This document shows, piece after piece, positions 1-5,072 of a DNA stretch of 7,368 bases. Position numbers and translations under genes: made by a program. This DNA is from Massilioclostridium sp965141735 (GTDB lineage: Bacteria; Bacillota; Clostridia; Oscillospirales; Ruminococcaceae): the NCBI GenBank assembly GCA_965141735.1, contig CBCSOX010000140.1:1-7368 (forward strand). Reading direction: 5' to 3'. Numbering within the stretch: position 1 is the first letter of the stretch; every line of letters starts with the position of its first letter. The notes under the pieces are model-generated. The model made no database searches, was not told where the DNA came from, and saw only the letters and a program-made list of their open reading frames with translations.

Positions 1-958
1 GGCGTTGAATCAGCTGGCCTTCAAGTTTAAACTGGATGATCGCCATCGCCTTGTACATCTTGGCGGCGAGCTGGATGTCCACCGGATCATATTTGTTCTC
101 ATCGAGGATGCGGGGGATGAAGACAGAACAGGGATCATCCTTGTACACCTGTGCGGCAAAGGTGGAGAGGGGGCGCAGGTTGATGCCGTAGCCATCCTCA
201 AGCAGGTCAAAGCTGTTAAAACTGATGCCGAGGCGGAGCACGTTTGCAATGAGCGGCCAGCTGCCTGCTGCCGCGCCCATCCAGGAGATGTCGTGATTGC
301 CCCACTGGATGTCCACATTGTAGTGGGTGAGTTCCTCGAGAATTGCGTCCGCGTGGGGCCCGCGGTCAAAAATGTCCCCGATGATGTGAAGCCGGGCGAC
401 GGCGAGACGGCCGATGAGGGTGCACAGCCCAGTGATGAGCTCCTGTGCGATCCCCGTTTCAATCACTGTGTTGATAATCTGGTTGAAATAGTGGGATTTG
501 TTGTAGCTGTCCCCGGTGTGGAGCAGTTCTTCGATCACGTCTTCAAACCCGCGGGGCATTTTTCTGCGCGCCTGGGCTCGAGTGCTCTTGGAAGAAACCT
601 CCTTGCACACCTCAACCAGCCGGTAGATGGTGATGCGGCACCAGTCGTCGGTGCAGGTGTCGAGACTGGAGAGCCGCCGCAGCTCCTGTTCCGGGTGATA
701 GACCAGGGCCGCAAGCGCGGTGCGCTCCGGTTCGGTGATGGATTTTTCAAACAGTTCGTCGATTTTGGTTCGGATAATGCCCGATGCACTGCGCAGCATG
801 TGGATAAACGCCTCGTGTTCCCCATGCAGGTCGCTGAAGAAGTATTCGGTCCCCTTGGGCAGGCTCATCGTCGCCTTCAGGTTGATCATTTCGGCGGCTG
901 TCTCCTCTATGGTGGGGTATCCCTTGGCGAGCAGGCGCAGATAGTGCTGGTCAATCAT
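1..958 (-). CDS. fbp: Class III fructose-1,6-bisphosphatase, N-terminal half (partial at left edge)
   Basis: This enzyme hydrolyses fructose 1,6-bisphosphate to fructose 6-phosphate in gluconeogenesis, in the cytoplasm. The reverse strand gives 319 uninterrupted codons from ATG at 958 to the window edge; the Bacillus subtilis Fbp family is about 650-670 residues, so about half is present and the C-terminus lies outside. The protein begins MIDQHYLRLLAKGYPTIEET and carries the metallophosphoesterase metal-site motifs in order: SDLHGEHEAF (about residues 42-51), GDIFDRGP, then WGNHD followed by W and GA. Family hallmarks NLKATMSLPKGTEYFFSDLHG and YGINLRPL are also present. The start is supported by GGAGGG (complement of 965-970), 6 bases upstream. 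It lacks the longer N-terminal extension of the B. subtilis protein. It is transcribed divergently from the Smr gene. The identification is firm. The long open frame on the opposite strand is only its shadow. Confidence 0.96.
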   Translation of the reverse strand, partial: MIDQHYLRLLAKGYPTIEETAAEMINLKATMSLPKGTEYFFSDLHGEHEAFIHMLRSASGIIRTKIDELFEKSITEPERTALAALVYHPEQELRRLSSLDTCTDDWCRITIYRLVEVCKEVSSKSTRAQARRKMPRGFEDVIEELLHTGDSYNKSHYFNQIINTVIETGIAQELITGLCTLIGRLAVARLHIIGDIFDRGPHADAILEELTHYNVDIQWGNHDISWMGAAAGSWPLIANVLRLGISFNSFDLLEDGYGINLRPLSTFAAQVYKDDPCSVFIPRILDENKYDPVDIQLAAKMYKAMAIIQFKLEGQLIQR

Positions 959-982
959 TGCGGTCCCTCCTTTTTGTGCTCT

Positions 983-988
983 ATTATA
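983..988 (-). promoter_or_regulatory. Candidate -10 box of the fbp promoter
   Basis: Read on the minus strand this is a perfect TATAAT, 24 bases upstream of the fbp start codon, with the GGAGGG ribosome site in between. No good -35 hexamer lies 16-18 bases upstream; the sequence there is an A/T run with weak matches only. The promoter may therefore be activator-dependent, or the true signal may differ. It sits 22 bases from the -35 box of the divergent plus-strand promoter, so polymerases at the two promoters could interfere. Confidence 0.5.
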
Positions 989-1010
989 GCATAGGAAGGG
1001 TAAAAAAGCA

Positions 1011-1039
1011 TTGAATTTTTTTGCTTTCTCCCCTATAAT
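1011..1039 (+). promoter_or_regulatory. Sigma-A type promoter of the Smr gene
   Basis: A TTGAAT -35 box (1011-1016) is followed after 17 bases by a perfect TATAAT -10 box (1034-1039). Transcription would begin near 1046, giving a leader of about 17 bases that holds a purine-rich ribosome site (GGGG at 1051-1054 and GGAGG at 1056-1060) directly before the ATG at 1063. Confidence 0.75.
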
Positions 1040-1062
1040 GGATCGTAAAGGGGGCGGAGGCG

Positions 1063-1311
1063 ATGATCCGGTATCTGACAGCGCAGCAGGTGGAGATCGA
1101 CATCCACGAAATGAAGCGGGAGCAGGCAAAAAAATACCTTGAACGCTTTTTGAGCTCAGCTAATGGGAATGTGCGGGAGGTGACGGTGATCCACGGGTTT
1201 TCGGGCGGCACCGTCCTGCGCGACATGGTGCAGAAGGGGCTCAAACACCACCGCATCAAGGCCAAACTCCGCTCGTTTAACCCTGGGATCACCATTCTCG
1301 AGCTCAATTGA
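1063..1311 (+). CDS. Stand-alone Smr (small MutS-related) domain protein
   Basis: This 82-residue protein is essentially one Smr domain, the fold found at the C-terminus of MutS2 and in free-standing Smr proteins that bind or nick nucleic acid. The first Smr motif (usually LDLHG) appears as IDIHEM at residues 12-17, with a glutamate in place of the usual glycine. It is followed by an amphipathic helix (REQAKKYLERFLSSA). The second motif, VTVIHGFSGGTVLRDMV (about residues 40-56), matches the usual HGxGxGxLR segment. The closing strand FNPGITILEL matches the family's GGxGxTxVxL end. The cellular role is not known; nuclease activity or RNA/ribosome-linked roles are described for relatives. The start follows GGAGG by only 2 bases, or the GGGG run by 8. 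The gene stands alone between fbp (divergent) and a possible RNA region. Confidence 0.85.
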   Translation: MIRYLTAQQVEIDIHEMKREQAKKYLERFLSSANGNVREVTVIHGFSGGTVLRDMVQKGLKHHRIKAKLRSFNPGITILELN

Positions 1312-1337
1312 CCTGGGGGATCAAATTTATTTTAAAA

Positions 1338-1554
1338 AGGACGGCATGGGTGCATTGCGGCGCATAGGCGGCAAAACACTTCTGGGTGGACCCGGAGAAC
1401 CGGGACAGATGCGAAAACTTTGGAACCAGCCGTGGGGACTGACGGGAGTCAGGGGGCTGATCGTTTGGAAGGCGAGACAGCTCTACCCAGCGAAATGGCA
1501 ACCAATAGCAGCTGTGTTTTGTCAAGATGGCACCGTCCTGGTGTCATGATTTTT
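1338..1554 (+). ncRNA. Candidate structured RNA between the Smr and marR genes (class not recognised)
   Basis: About 260 bases after the Smr gene hold no convincing protein gene but show nested complementarity. GCAAAACAC (1371-1379) pairs with GTGTTTTGT (1514-1522). Inside it CTGGGTGGA (1382-1390) pairs with TCTACCCAG (1482-1490). Inside that are the hairpin CCCGG-AGAA-CCGGG (1391-1404) and a two-part stem, CAGCC (1427-1431) with GGCTG (1455-1459) enclosing CTGAC-GGGA-GTCAG (1439-1452). AGGACGG (1338-1344) can also pair with CCGTCCT (1533-1539). The element ends in an intrinsic terminator. Purine-rich loops favour the plus strand. A weak promoter (TTGACC at 1308-1313, 17 bases, TTTAAA at 1331-1336) overlaps the Smr stop codon. 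I could not match it to 6S RNA, SRP RNA, RNase P, tmRNA or common riboswitches. It may also be a structured 3' UTR. Confidence 0.35.
1527..1554 (+). terminator. Intrinsic terminator upstream of the marR promoter
   Basis: ATGGCACC (1527-1534) and GGTGTCAT (1540-1547) form an 8-pair stem with one G-U pair and a 5-base loop, followed after GA by five T (1550-1554). It would end transcripts from the Smr gene and the candidate RNA, insulating the marR promoter that begins 19 bases later. Confidence 0.65.
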
Positions 1555-1572
1555 GTACCCGATTGGCTGCAG

Positions 1573-1601
1573 TTGACAAAACGAGGACTTCGCGCTATAA
1601 T
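1573..1601 (+). promoter_or_regulatory. Consensus promoter of the marR-MATE-kinase operon
   Basis: A perfect TTGACA (1573-1578), a 17-base spacer and a perfect TATAAT (1596-1601) predict a very strong sigma-A promoter starting near 1608. Such a strong promoter suits tight repression through the palindrome that overlaps its -10 box. Confidence 0.9.
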
Positions 1602-1622
1602 TAGTTTCACACGAAACTAATT
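1599..1622 (+). promoter_or_regulatory. Perfect palindromic operator, probable MarR autoregulation site
   Basis: AATTAGTTTC (1599-1608), the spacer ACAC, and GAAACTAATT (1613-1622) form a perfect inverted repeat with 10-base arms. It begins within the -10 box and spans the expected transcription start, so a bound dimer would block polymerase. Its size and symmetry suit a MarR dimer, and the next gene encodes a MarR protein. That this protein binds here is inference. I saw no second copy in the window. Confidence 0.8.
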
Positions 1623-1638
1623 GACTGGAGAACGATCT

Positions 1639-2091
1639 ATGAGCATGCGTATATTTGGGAAGTGGATTTCCATCATCTCGCGCTTCAGCGGAATTTATTA
1701 CAGTGAGCATATGGAGCCGCTCGGTCTCTCGAGCGGACAATATAGCTTCCTTCTGTGCATCTGTGACCATCCGGGGCTGACCCAGGACGAGCTCGCGGCG
1801 GAACTCGCGTTTAACAAAAGCACCGTTGCCCGCGTCGTCGCCTCACTGGAGAAAAATGGATTTGTTGAGCGCAGGGTCAACCCGCAGGACAAGCGGGTGG
1901 TGAACCTCTACCCCACCCAGCACGCGGAGGAAATCTGCCCCCGGGTAAGGGAAATTCTTGACGAGTGGAACCTCCGCATCACCGATGGATTCACTTCGGA
2001 GGAATCCGATCGCTTTGAAGCGCTGCTCATCCGCGCGTCGGAAAATGCCCGACGCCACGCAAAACTAGCAAAGGAGAAAAACAAGCTATGA
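1639..2091 (+). CDS. MarR-family transcriptional regulator
   Basis: This 150-residue protein is a typical MarR winged-helix repressor that would act as a dimer on DNA. After an N-terminal dimerisation helix, the helix-turn-helix lies at about residues 45-75 (GLTQDELAAELAFNKSTVAR, then VVASLEKNGFVERR). The wing follows at about 77-92 with the family signature DKRVVNLYPT. C-terminal helices (about 95-145) complete the dimer interface. The start at 1639 is chosen because GGAG (1627-1630) lies 8 bases upstream; an in-frame TTG at 1621 falls inside the operator and lacks a ribosome site. The stop codon overlaps the next gene's start in an ATGA, so the two are translationally coupled. The partner pump and the upstream palindrome suggest it represses itself and the pump, like MepR with MepA. 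The ligand cannot be told from sequence. Confidence 0.93.
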   Translation: MSMRIFGKWISIISRFSGIYYSEHMEPLGLSSGQYSFLLCICDHPGLTQDELAAELAFNKSTVARVVASLEKNGFVERRVNPQDKRVVNLYPTQHAEEICPRVREILDEWNLRITDGFTSEESDRFEALLIRASENARRHAKLAKEKNKL

Positions 2092-3485
2092 CACAGACAA
2101 AACCAGCCCATTCAAGCCCATTTGAAACCGAAAATATCGGGCGCCTGATCGCCCGGTTTGCGATTCCGTGCGTCATTTCGATGCTCGTCAACTCTCTGTA
2201 TAACATCGTCGACCAAATCTTTATTGGCCAGGGGGTGGGGTACCTTGGAAACGCGGCGACCAACGTCGCCTTCCCCCTAGTGACGATCTCCCTCGCGTTT
2301 TCCCTCCTCATCGGGGATGGATGCGCCGCCTTTTTCAGCCTTCGGCTCGGGGCCAAGGACAAGGAGAGCGCCGCAAAGGGCGTTGGCAATGCGATCACCC
2401 TCGCCGTTGGATTCGGCGTCCTCTTTTTGGTGTTTGGAACTCTCTTTATGACGCCGCTGCTGCGTCTGTTTGGCTCAACTGAGACCGTGCTCCCCTATGC
2501 GCAGGACTACACCCGCATCATCCTGATCGGGCTTCCGTTTGTGCTCATCGGCACCGCGATGAACTCGATCATCCGCGCCGATGGGAGCCCCAAATATGCA
2601 ATGGTCTCGATGATCTCCGGTGCGGTGATCAACACCATACTCGACCCCATCTTTATCTTCGTATTCAAATGGGGGGTAGCGGGTGCCGCGTTTGCAACAA
2701 TCCTCGGGCAGATCGTGACCGCCATCATCTCGGTTGTCTACATCTTCCGGTTTAAGAGCATTCACTTCAAGCCCTCCCTCCTCAGGCTCAACGGAAAGAT
2801 TTCGCGCACTGTCATGTCGTTCGGCGCATCGAGCTTTATCACTCAGGTGGCGATTACCCTCGTCATCGTGGTGATGAACAACAGCCTTGCGTTTTACGGC
2901 GCCCAGTCGGTTTACGGGGCGGAAATTCCGCTTTCCGCGCTCGGCATCGTCATGAAGGTCAACCAGATCCTGATGTCGCTGCTGCTCGGGCTCGGTGTCG
3001 GGTCCCAGCCGATCATCGGCTATAACTACGGGGCCAAAAATTTTAAGCGGGTGAAAAAAACTTACCTCATTTCCGTGAGTATTGCTTCGATTTGTGCTAT
3101 AATAGGATTTATACTATTCCAGTTCTGCACCCAGGGGATTGTGAATATTTTTGGACAGGAGGATGCGCTGTACAACCAGTTTGCGCTCAAATCCTTCCGC
3201 GCCTTCCTCGGGCTCTGCTTCCTCAACGGCTTTCAGGTGGTCTCTTCAATCTATTTTCAAGCCACCGGCAGGCCGATTAAGGCGGCGACGCTCTCTCTGT
3301 CTCGGCAGGTGCTCTTTCTGATTCCGATGATTCTGCTTCTCCCGCGTTTCTTCGGTGTGGAAGGGATTCTCTTCGCCGGGCCGGTTGCAGACGGATTAGC
3401 CTTTGTTCTGGCAGCAGTCTTCATTTTACTGGAGATGCGCCATCTCAACACTGCACATATGCAGGTCAATGAAACGGAGGAGTAG
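2088..3485 (+). CDS. MATE-family multidrug efflux transporter (MepA-like)
   Basis: This is a 465-residue inner-membrane antiporter of the multidrug and toxic compound extrusion family, which exports drugs or metabolites using a Na+ or H+ gradient. About 12 hydrophobic segments fall in two halves, as expected. Family motifs include NSLYNIVDQIFIG (35-47), RADGSPKYAM (163-172), INTILDPIFIF (181-191), GSQPIIGYNYGAKNFKRV (305-322) and QATGRPIKA (391-399). These place it in the MepA/VmrA-like branch. Length is normal for the family. The start overlaps the marR stop (ATGA), with AAGGAG at 2071-2076. The gene shares the marR operon and is therefore probably induced by a substrate that releases MarR; the substrate is unknown. 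Confidence 0.95.
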   Translation: MTQTKPAHSSPFETENIGRLIARFAIPCVISMLVNSLYNIVDQIFIGQGVGYLGNAATNVAFPLVTISLAFSLLIGDGCAAFFSLRLGAKDKESAAKGVGNAITLAVGFGVLFLVFGTLFMTPLLRLFGSTETVLPYAQDYTRIILIGLPFVLIGTAMNSIIRADGSPKYAMVSMISGAVINTILDPIFIFVFKWGVAGAAFATILGQIVTAIISVVYIFRFKSIHFKPSLLRLNGKISRTVMSFGASSFITQVAITLVIVVMNNSLAFYGAQSVYGAEIPLSALGIVMKVNQILMSLLLGLGVGSQPIIGYNYGAKNFKRVKKTYLISVSIASICAIIGFILFQFCTQGIVNIFGQEDALYNQFALKSFRAFLGLCFLNGFQVVSSIYFQATGRPIKAATLSLSRQVLFLIPMILLLPRFFGVEGILFAGPVADGLAFVLAAVFILLEMRHLNTAHMQVNETEE

Positions 3486-3488
3486 GGT

Positions 3489-4121
3489 ATGAACAAAAAA
3501 ACAATTATCACTATCAGCAGGCAGTACGGCAGCGGTGGACATGAAATTGGACAAAGGCTCGCAAAGGAACTCGGCATTCCTTTTTACGACAAAGAGCTCA
3601 TTGAAATGGCGGCGAAACGCAGCGGCATGAGCCAGGAAATTTTAGAGAGCATCGATGAGGACGCGACCAACAGCATGCTGTATTCGCTTTCCACCGGTGC
3701 GTTCCTGATGGGCAACCGCTTTGCCCCCACAGGTGACGTTCCGCTCAACGACAAGCTGTTTTTCGTCCAGTTTGACATCATCCGCCAGGCGGCGCAGGAC
3801 GGCTCCTGTGTCATTGTCGGGCGGTGTGCAGACTATGTGCTGCGGGACAATCCGGATGCGCTGCATGTGTTCGTGCACGCATCGATGGAAAAAAAGGTCG
3901 AGCGGATTTCTAAAAAATATGATCTGAGCCCGGCCAAGGCCAAGGAGCGAATTGTCCGGACGGATAAACGCCGCATCAGCTACTACAACTACTATTCCGA
4001 TACCAAATGGGGGGCAATCCAAAACTATGACCTCTGCATTGACAGCGGCACACTCGGAGTGGACAACGCCGTCGAGCTGTTGAAAACATTTTCCCAGATG
4101 AATCAAAAGACAGCTGAGTGA
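3489..4121 (+). CDS. Cytidylate kinase-like family protein
   Basis: This 210-residue protein belongs to the 'cytidylate kinase-like' P-loop family common in Clostridia. The N-terminus TIITISRQYGSGGHEIGQRLA (from residue 5) is the family's modified P-loop: SRQYGSGG-x-x-IG replaces the classical GxxxxGK[ST], so the usual lysine is absent. Further family features are FYDKELIEMAA (32-42), VIVGRCADYVL (108-118), the arginine-rich lid region (R139, R154, R157, DKRRISYYNYYS at 159-170), WG (174-175) and YDLCIDSGTLG (180-190). The true substrate of such proteins is uncertain; CMP kinase activity should not be assumed. The start lies 3 bases after the MATE stop, and its ribosome site GGAGG (3476-3480) is inside the MATE gene, so it is the third gene of the operon. 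A functional link to efflux is unexplained. Confidence 0.9.
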   Translation: MNKKTIITISRQYGSGGHEIGQRLAKELGIPFYDKELIEMAAKRSGMSQEILESIDEDATNSMLYSLSTGAFLMGNRFAPTGDVPLNDKLFFVQFDIIRQAAQDGSCVIVGRCADYVLRDNPDALHVFVHASMEKKVERISKKYDLSPAKAKERIVRTDKRRISYYNYYSDTKWGAIQNYDLCIDSGTLGVDNAVELLKTFSQMNQKTAE

Positions 4122-4142
4122 GCAAATTTGTTGCAAAATAGT

Positions 4143-4171
4143 TTGACATAACCTCTAAAAAGTAGTAAAAT
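4143..4171 (+). promoter_or_regulatory. Strong sigma-A promoter of the small DNA-binding-type gene
   Basis: TTGACA (4143-4148), a 17-base spacer and TAAAAT (4166-4171) make a near-consensus promoter starting 21 bases after the kinase-like stop codon. The expected transcription start (about 4178) coincides with an in-frame ATG, which would make a leaderless alternative start possible. Confidence 0.8.
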
Positions 4172-4225
4172 AAATCCATGGAAATCATGCAAAATAGATA
4201 CCAAATTCAAGATGAGGTGATTCAC

Positions 4226-4483
4226 ATGGCAGGAACCAGAGAAACAAATTATGAAATACTCCGGGTCCATCTTCAAAAGGGCCGCAAAGAGGTTATTACA
4301 GCACATGCGGAGGAGTTCGGTTACCGCAACGTGAACGAATTTGTCAAAACGGCAATTGTTCAGCTCATGGAACGTGATCTTGAAAAAGGACTCAAGCCCA
4401 GCCCGGTTGTTCCCATTCTCAACGAGGATGAGGAAGAGCGGGAACGCAAATGGATCGAACAGGCGATGATCGAAAGCGATTAA
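4226..4483 (+). CDS. Small ribbon-helix-helix-like protein, function unknown
   Basis: This is an 85-residue protein with a short N-terminal strand-like segment (YEILRVHLQKG, 9-19), then a helix (RKEVITAHAEEFGY), a turn, and a second helix (NVNEFVKTAIVQLMERDLEK, 35-54). That order and the 'VNEFVKTAI' wording resemble the Arc/CopG/MetJ ribbon-helix-helix fold of DNA-binding repressors and antitoxins. The tail is acidic (NEDEEERERKW). The start at 4226 is supported by GAGGTGA (4214-4220), 5 bases upstream. An in-frame ATG at 4178 would add 16 residues but has no ribosome site. No toxin-like gene is adjacent, and it has its own promoter and terminator, so a free-standing regulator is as likely as an antitoxin. 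The fold is inferred from pattern only. Confidence 0.75.
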   Translation: MAGTRETNYEILRVHLQKGRKEVITAHAEEFGYRNVNEFVKTAIVQLMERDLEKGLKPSPVVPILNEDEEERERKWIEQAMIESD

Positions 4484-4514
4484 TAGTTTTGAACAGAGCT
4501 TTACAGACATATTG

Positions 4515-4550
4515 AAATACCACCGGCAATGCCGGTGGTATTTTGTTTTG
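4515..4550 (+). terminator. Strong intrinsic terminator after the RHH-like gene
   Basis: A perfect 13-pair stem, AAATACCACCGGC (4515-4527) with GCCGGTGGTATTT (4531-4543), closes on the loop AAT and runs into TTTTGTTTTG. It ends the RHH-like transcript and any read-through from the marR operon. On the minus strand the T-run is poor, so it probably works best rightward. Confidence 0.93.
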
Positions 4551-4785
4551 CAGCTTTAGCGAAAATGAATCACCGACTCTGCCGGTGAGAGGAAAGAACT
4601 TTCGCACACAGCATGGAGCGAAGCAAATGGCAAGAAACGTTTCGCTTAAAGCGGAATGTTCTAGGGACATAATTGCTTTCGCGTTTGCAATGCGTGTGGT
4701 GTAACTGGAAAGTTTTTCAGTACCTCTTGAGAGGCGAGCTGGCAGTGTGCCGTTCATACAACCAGTTCCACTGGTGGTTTTGATT
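4551..4785 (-). ncRNA. Candidate structured RNA in a gene-free stretch (class not recognised)
   Basis: Between the terminator and the AT-rich region lies a dense chain of helices with no convincing gene. GCGAAA (4559-4564) pairs with TTTCGC (4600-4605), enclosing TCACCG (4570-4575) with CGGTGA (4583-4588). Next come AGCGAAGC (4617-4624) with GTTTCGCT (4639-4646), ATTGC (4672-4676) with GCAAT (4687-4691), ACTGGAA (4704-4710) with TTTCAGT (4715-4721, one G-U pair), CCTC-TTGA-GAGG (4723-4734), GGCA-GTG-TGCC (4741-4751) and ACCAGT-TCC-ACTGGT (4761-4775). GCACAC (4604-4609) can also pair with GTGTGC (4745-4750). The minus strand is favoured because several loops there read GAAA (e.g. GCGAAAGC, complement of 4675-4682) and a perfect TATAAT (complement of 4791-4796) would start RNA near 4784. 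No good -35 box accompanies it. The strand and the existence of the RNA are both inferred. Confidence 0.35.
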
Positions 4786-4796
4786 GAGAAATTATA

Positions 4797-4990
4797 TTGG
4801 GGCAGACACTCATAATAATTTCTAAATATTAAAATTTTTACAAACAGATTAAACAATTCACAAATTAGAGAATATAGATAAAAAAAGAAAATTATATTGT
4901 TTCTTATTATATTGACTATTTATGCTATATATCGTATTATAATGGCATAGTTATATTAGCTATTACTTTTTTGTATTGTTAAAAAGATAG
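4797..4990. other. AT-rich intergenic stretch
   Basis: G+C falls to about 15-20% (9 of 60 bases in 4861-4920). I see no gene, tRNA or transposon end here. It holds the candidate promoter of the right-hand module and may mark the join between the GC-rich left part and an acquired right part. Confidence 0.6.
4912..4940 (+). promoter_or_regulatory. Candidate promoter of the secreted-protein/ABC module
   Basis: TTGACT (4912-4917), 17 bases and TATTAT (4935-4940) form a good sigma-A match. A perfect TATAAT at 4938-4943 overlaps it but would need a 20-base spacer. Transcription would begin near 4947, about 45 bases before the remnant start codon at 4991. In such AT-rich DNA chance matches are common. 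Confidence 0.5.
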
Positions 4991-5072
4991 ATGTTAAAGA
5001 AAAAATTTTATGTTTTAGATATTTTTAAGTATTTGTATGTCTATTGTATGAGCCGCCACAATCGGTCTTACG
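4991..5072 (+). pseudogene. Broken signal-peptide coding region of the following gene
   Basis: Starting at ATG 4991 and dropping one A from the A-run at 5000-5005, the sequence reads MLKKNFMF, then a TAG (5016-5018), then IFLSICMSIV, then a TGA (5049-5051), then AATIGLTVSAAEV, which continues without a break into the next open frame. A lysine-bearing start, a hydrophobic core and a VSA-A cleavage-type end are exactly the parts of a Sec signal peptide, interrupted by one frameshift and two stops. No good ribosome site precedes 4991 (AAAAAGATAG only). The uncorrected frame from 4991 encodes an unrelated 34-residue peptide. The reconstruction is inference, but the AATIGLTVSA segment is directly visible. 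Confidence 0.6.

Noticed and set aside
5..994. A 329-codon open frame on the plus strand opposite fbp
   Set aside because: The minus strand encodes an unmistakable class III fructose bisphosphatase with its metal-binding motifs. The plus-strand frame has no ribosome site or recognisable domain and is a by-product of the GC-rich antisense sequence.
1338..1554. 6S RNA or a cobalamin-type riboswitch upstream of marR
   Set aside because: There is a rod-like outer helix and a GGAGTCAGG segment, but the 6S central bubble is not evident, the B12-box elements are missing, and the marR promoter lies downstream of the terminator.
1346..1620. Two short overlapping open frames (1346-1549 and 1420-1620) before marR
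   Set aside because: Neither has a recognisable ribosome site or domain. They lie across paired helices and a terminator, and the second runs through the marR promoter and operator.
4419..4856. A 145-codon minus-strand open frame
   Set aside because: It crosses a perfect terminator hairpin and the end of the RHH-like gene and has no clear domain. The region is better explained as structured RNA, though a short translated peptide cannot be excluded.
4791..4914. Three copies of ATTATATTG (4791-4799, 4891-4899, 4906-4914), possible regulator repeats near the 4912 promoter
   Set aside because: In DNA this AT-rich, repeated 9-base words are expected by chance, and the spacings are irregular.
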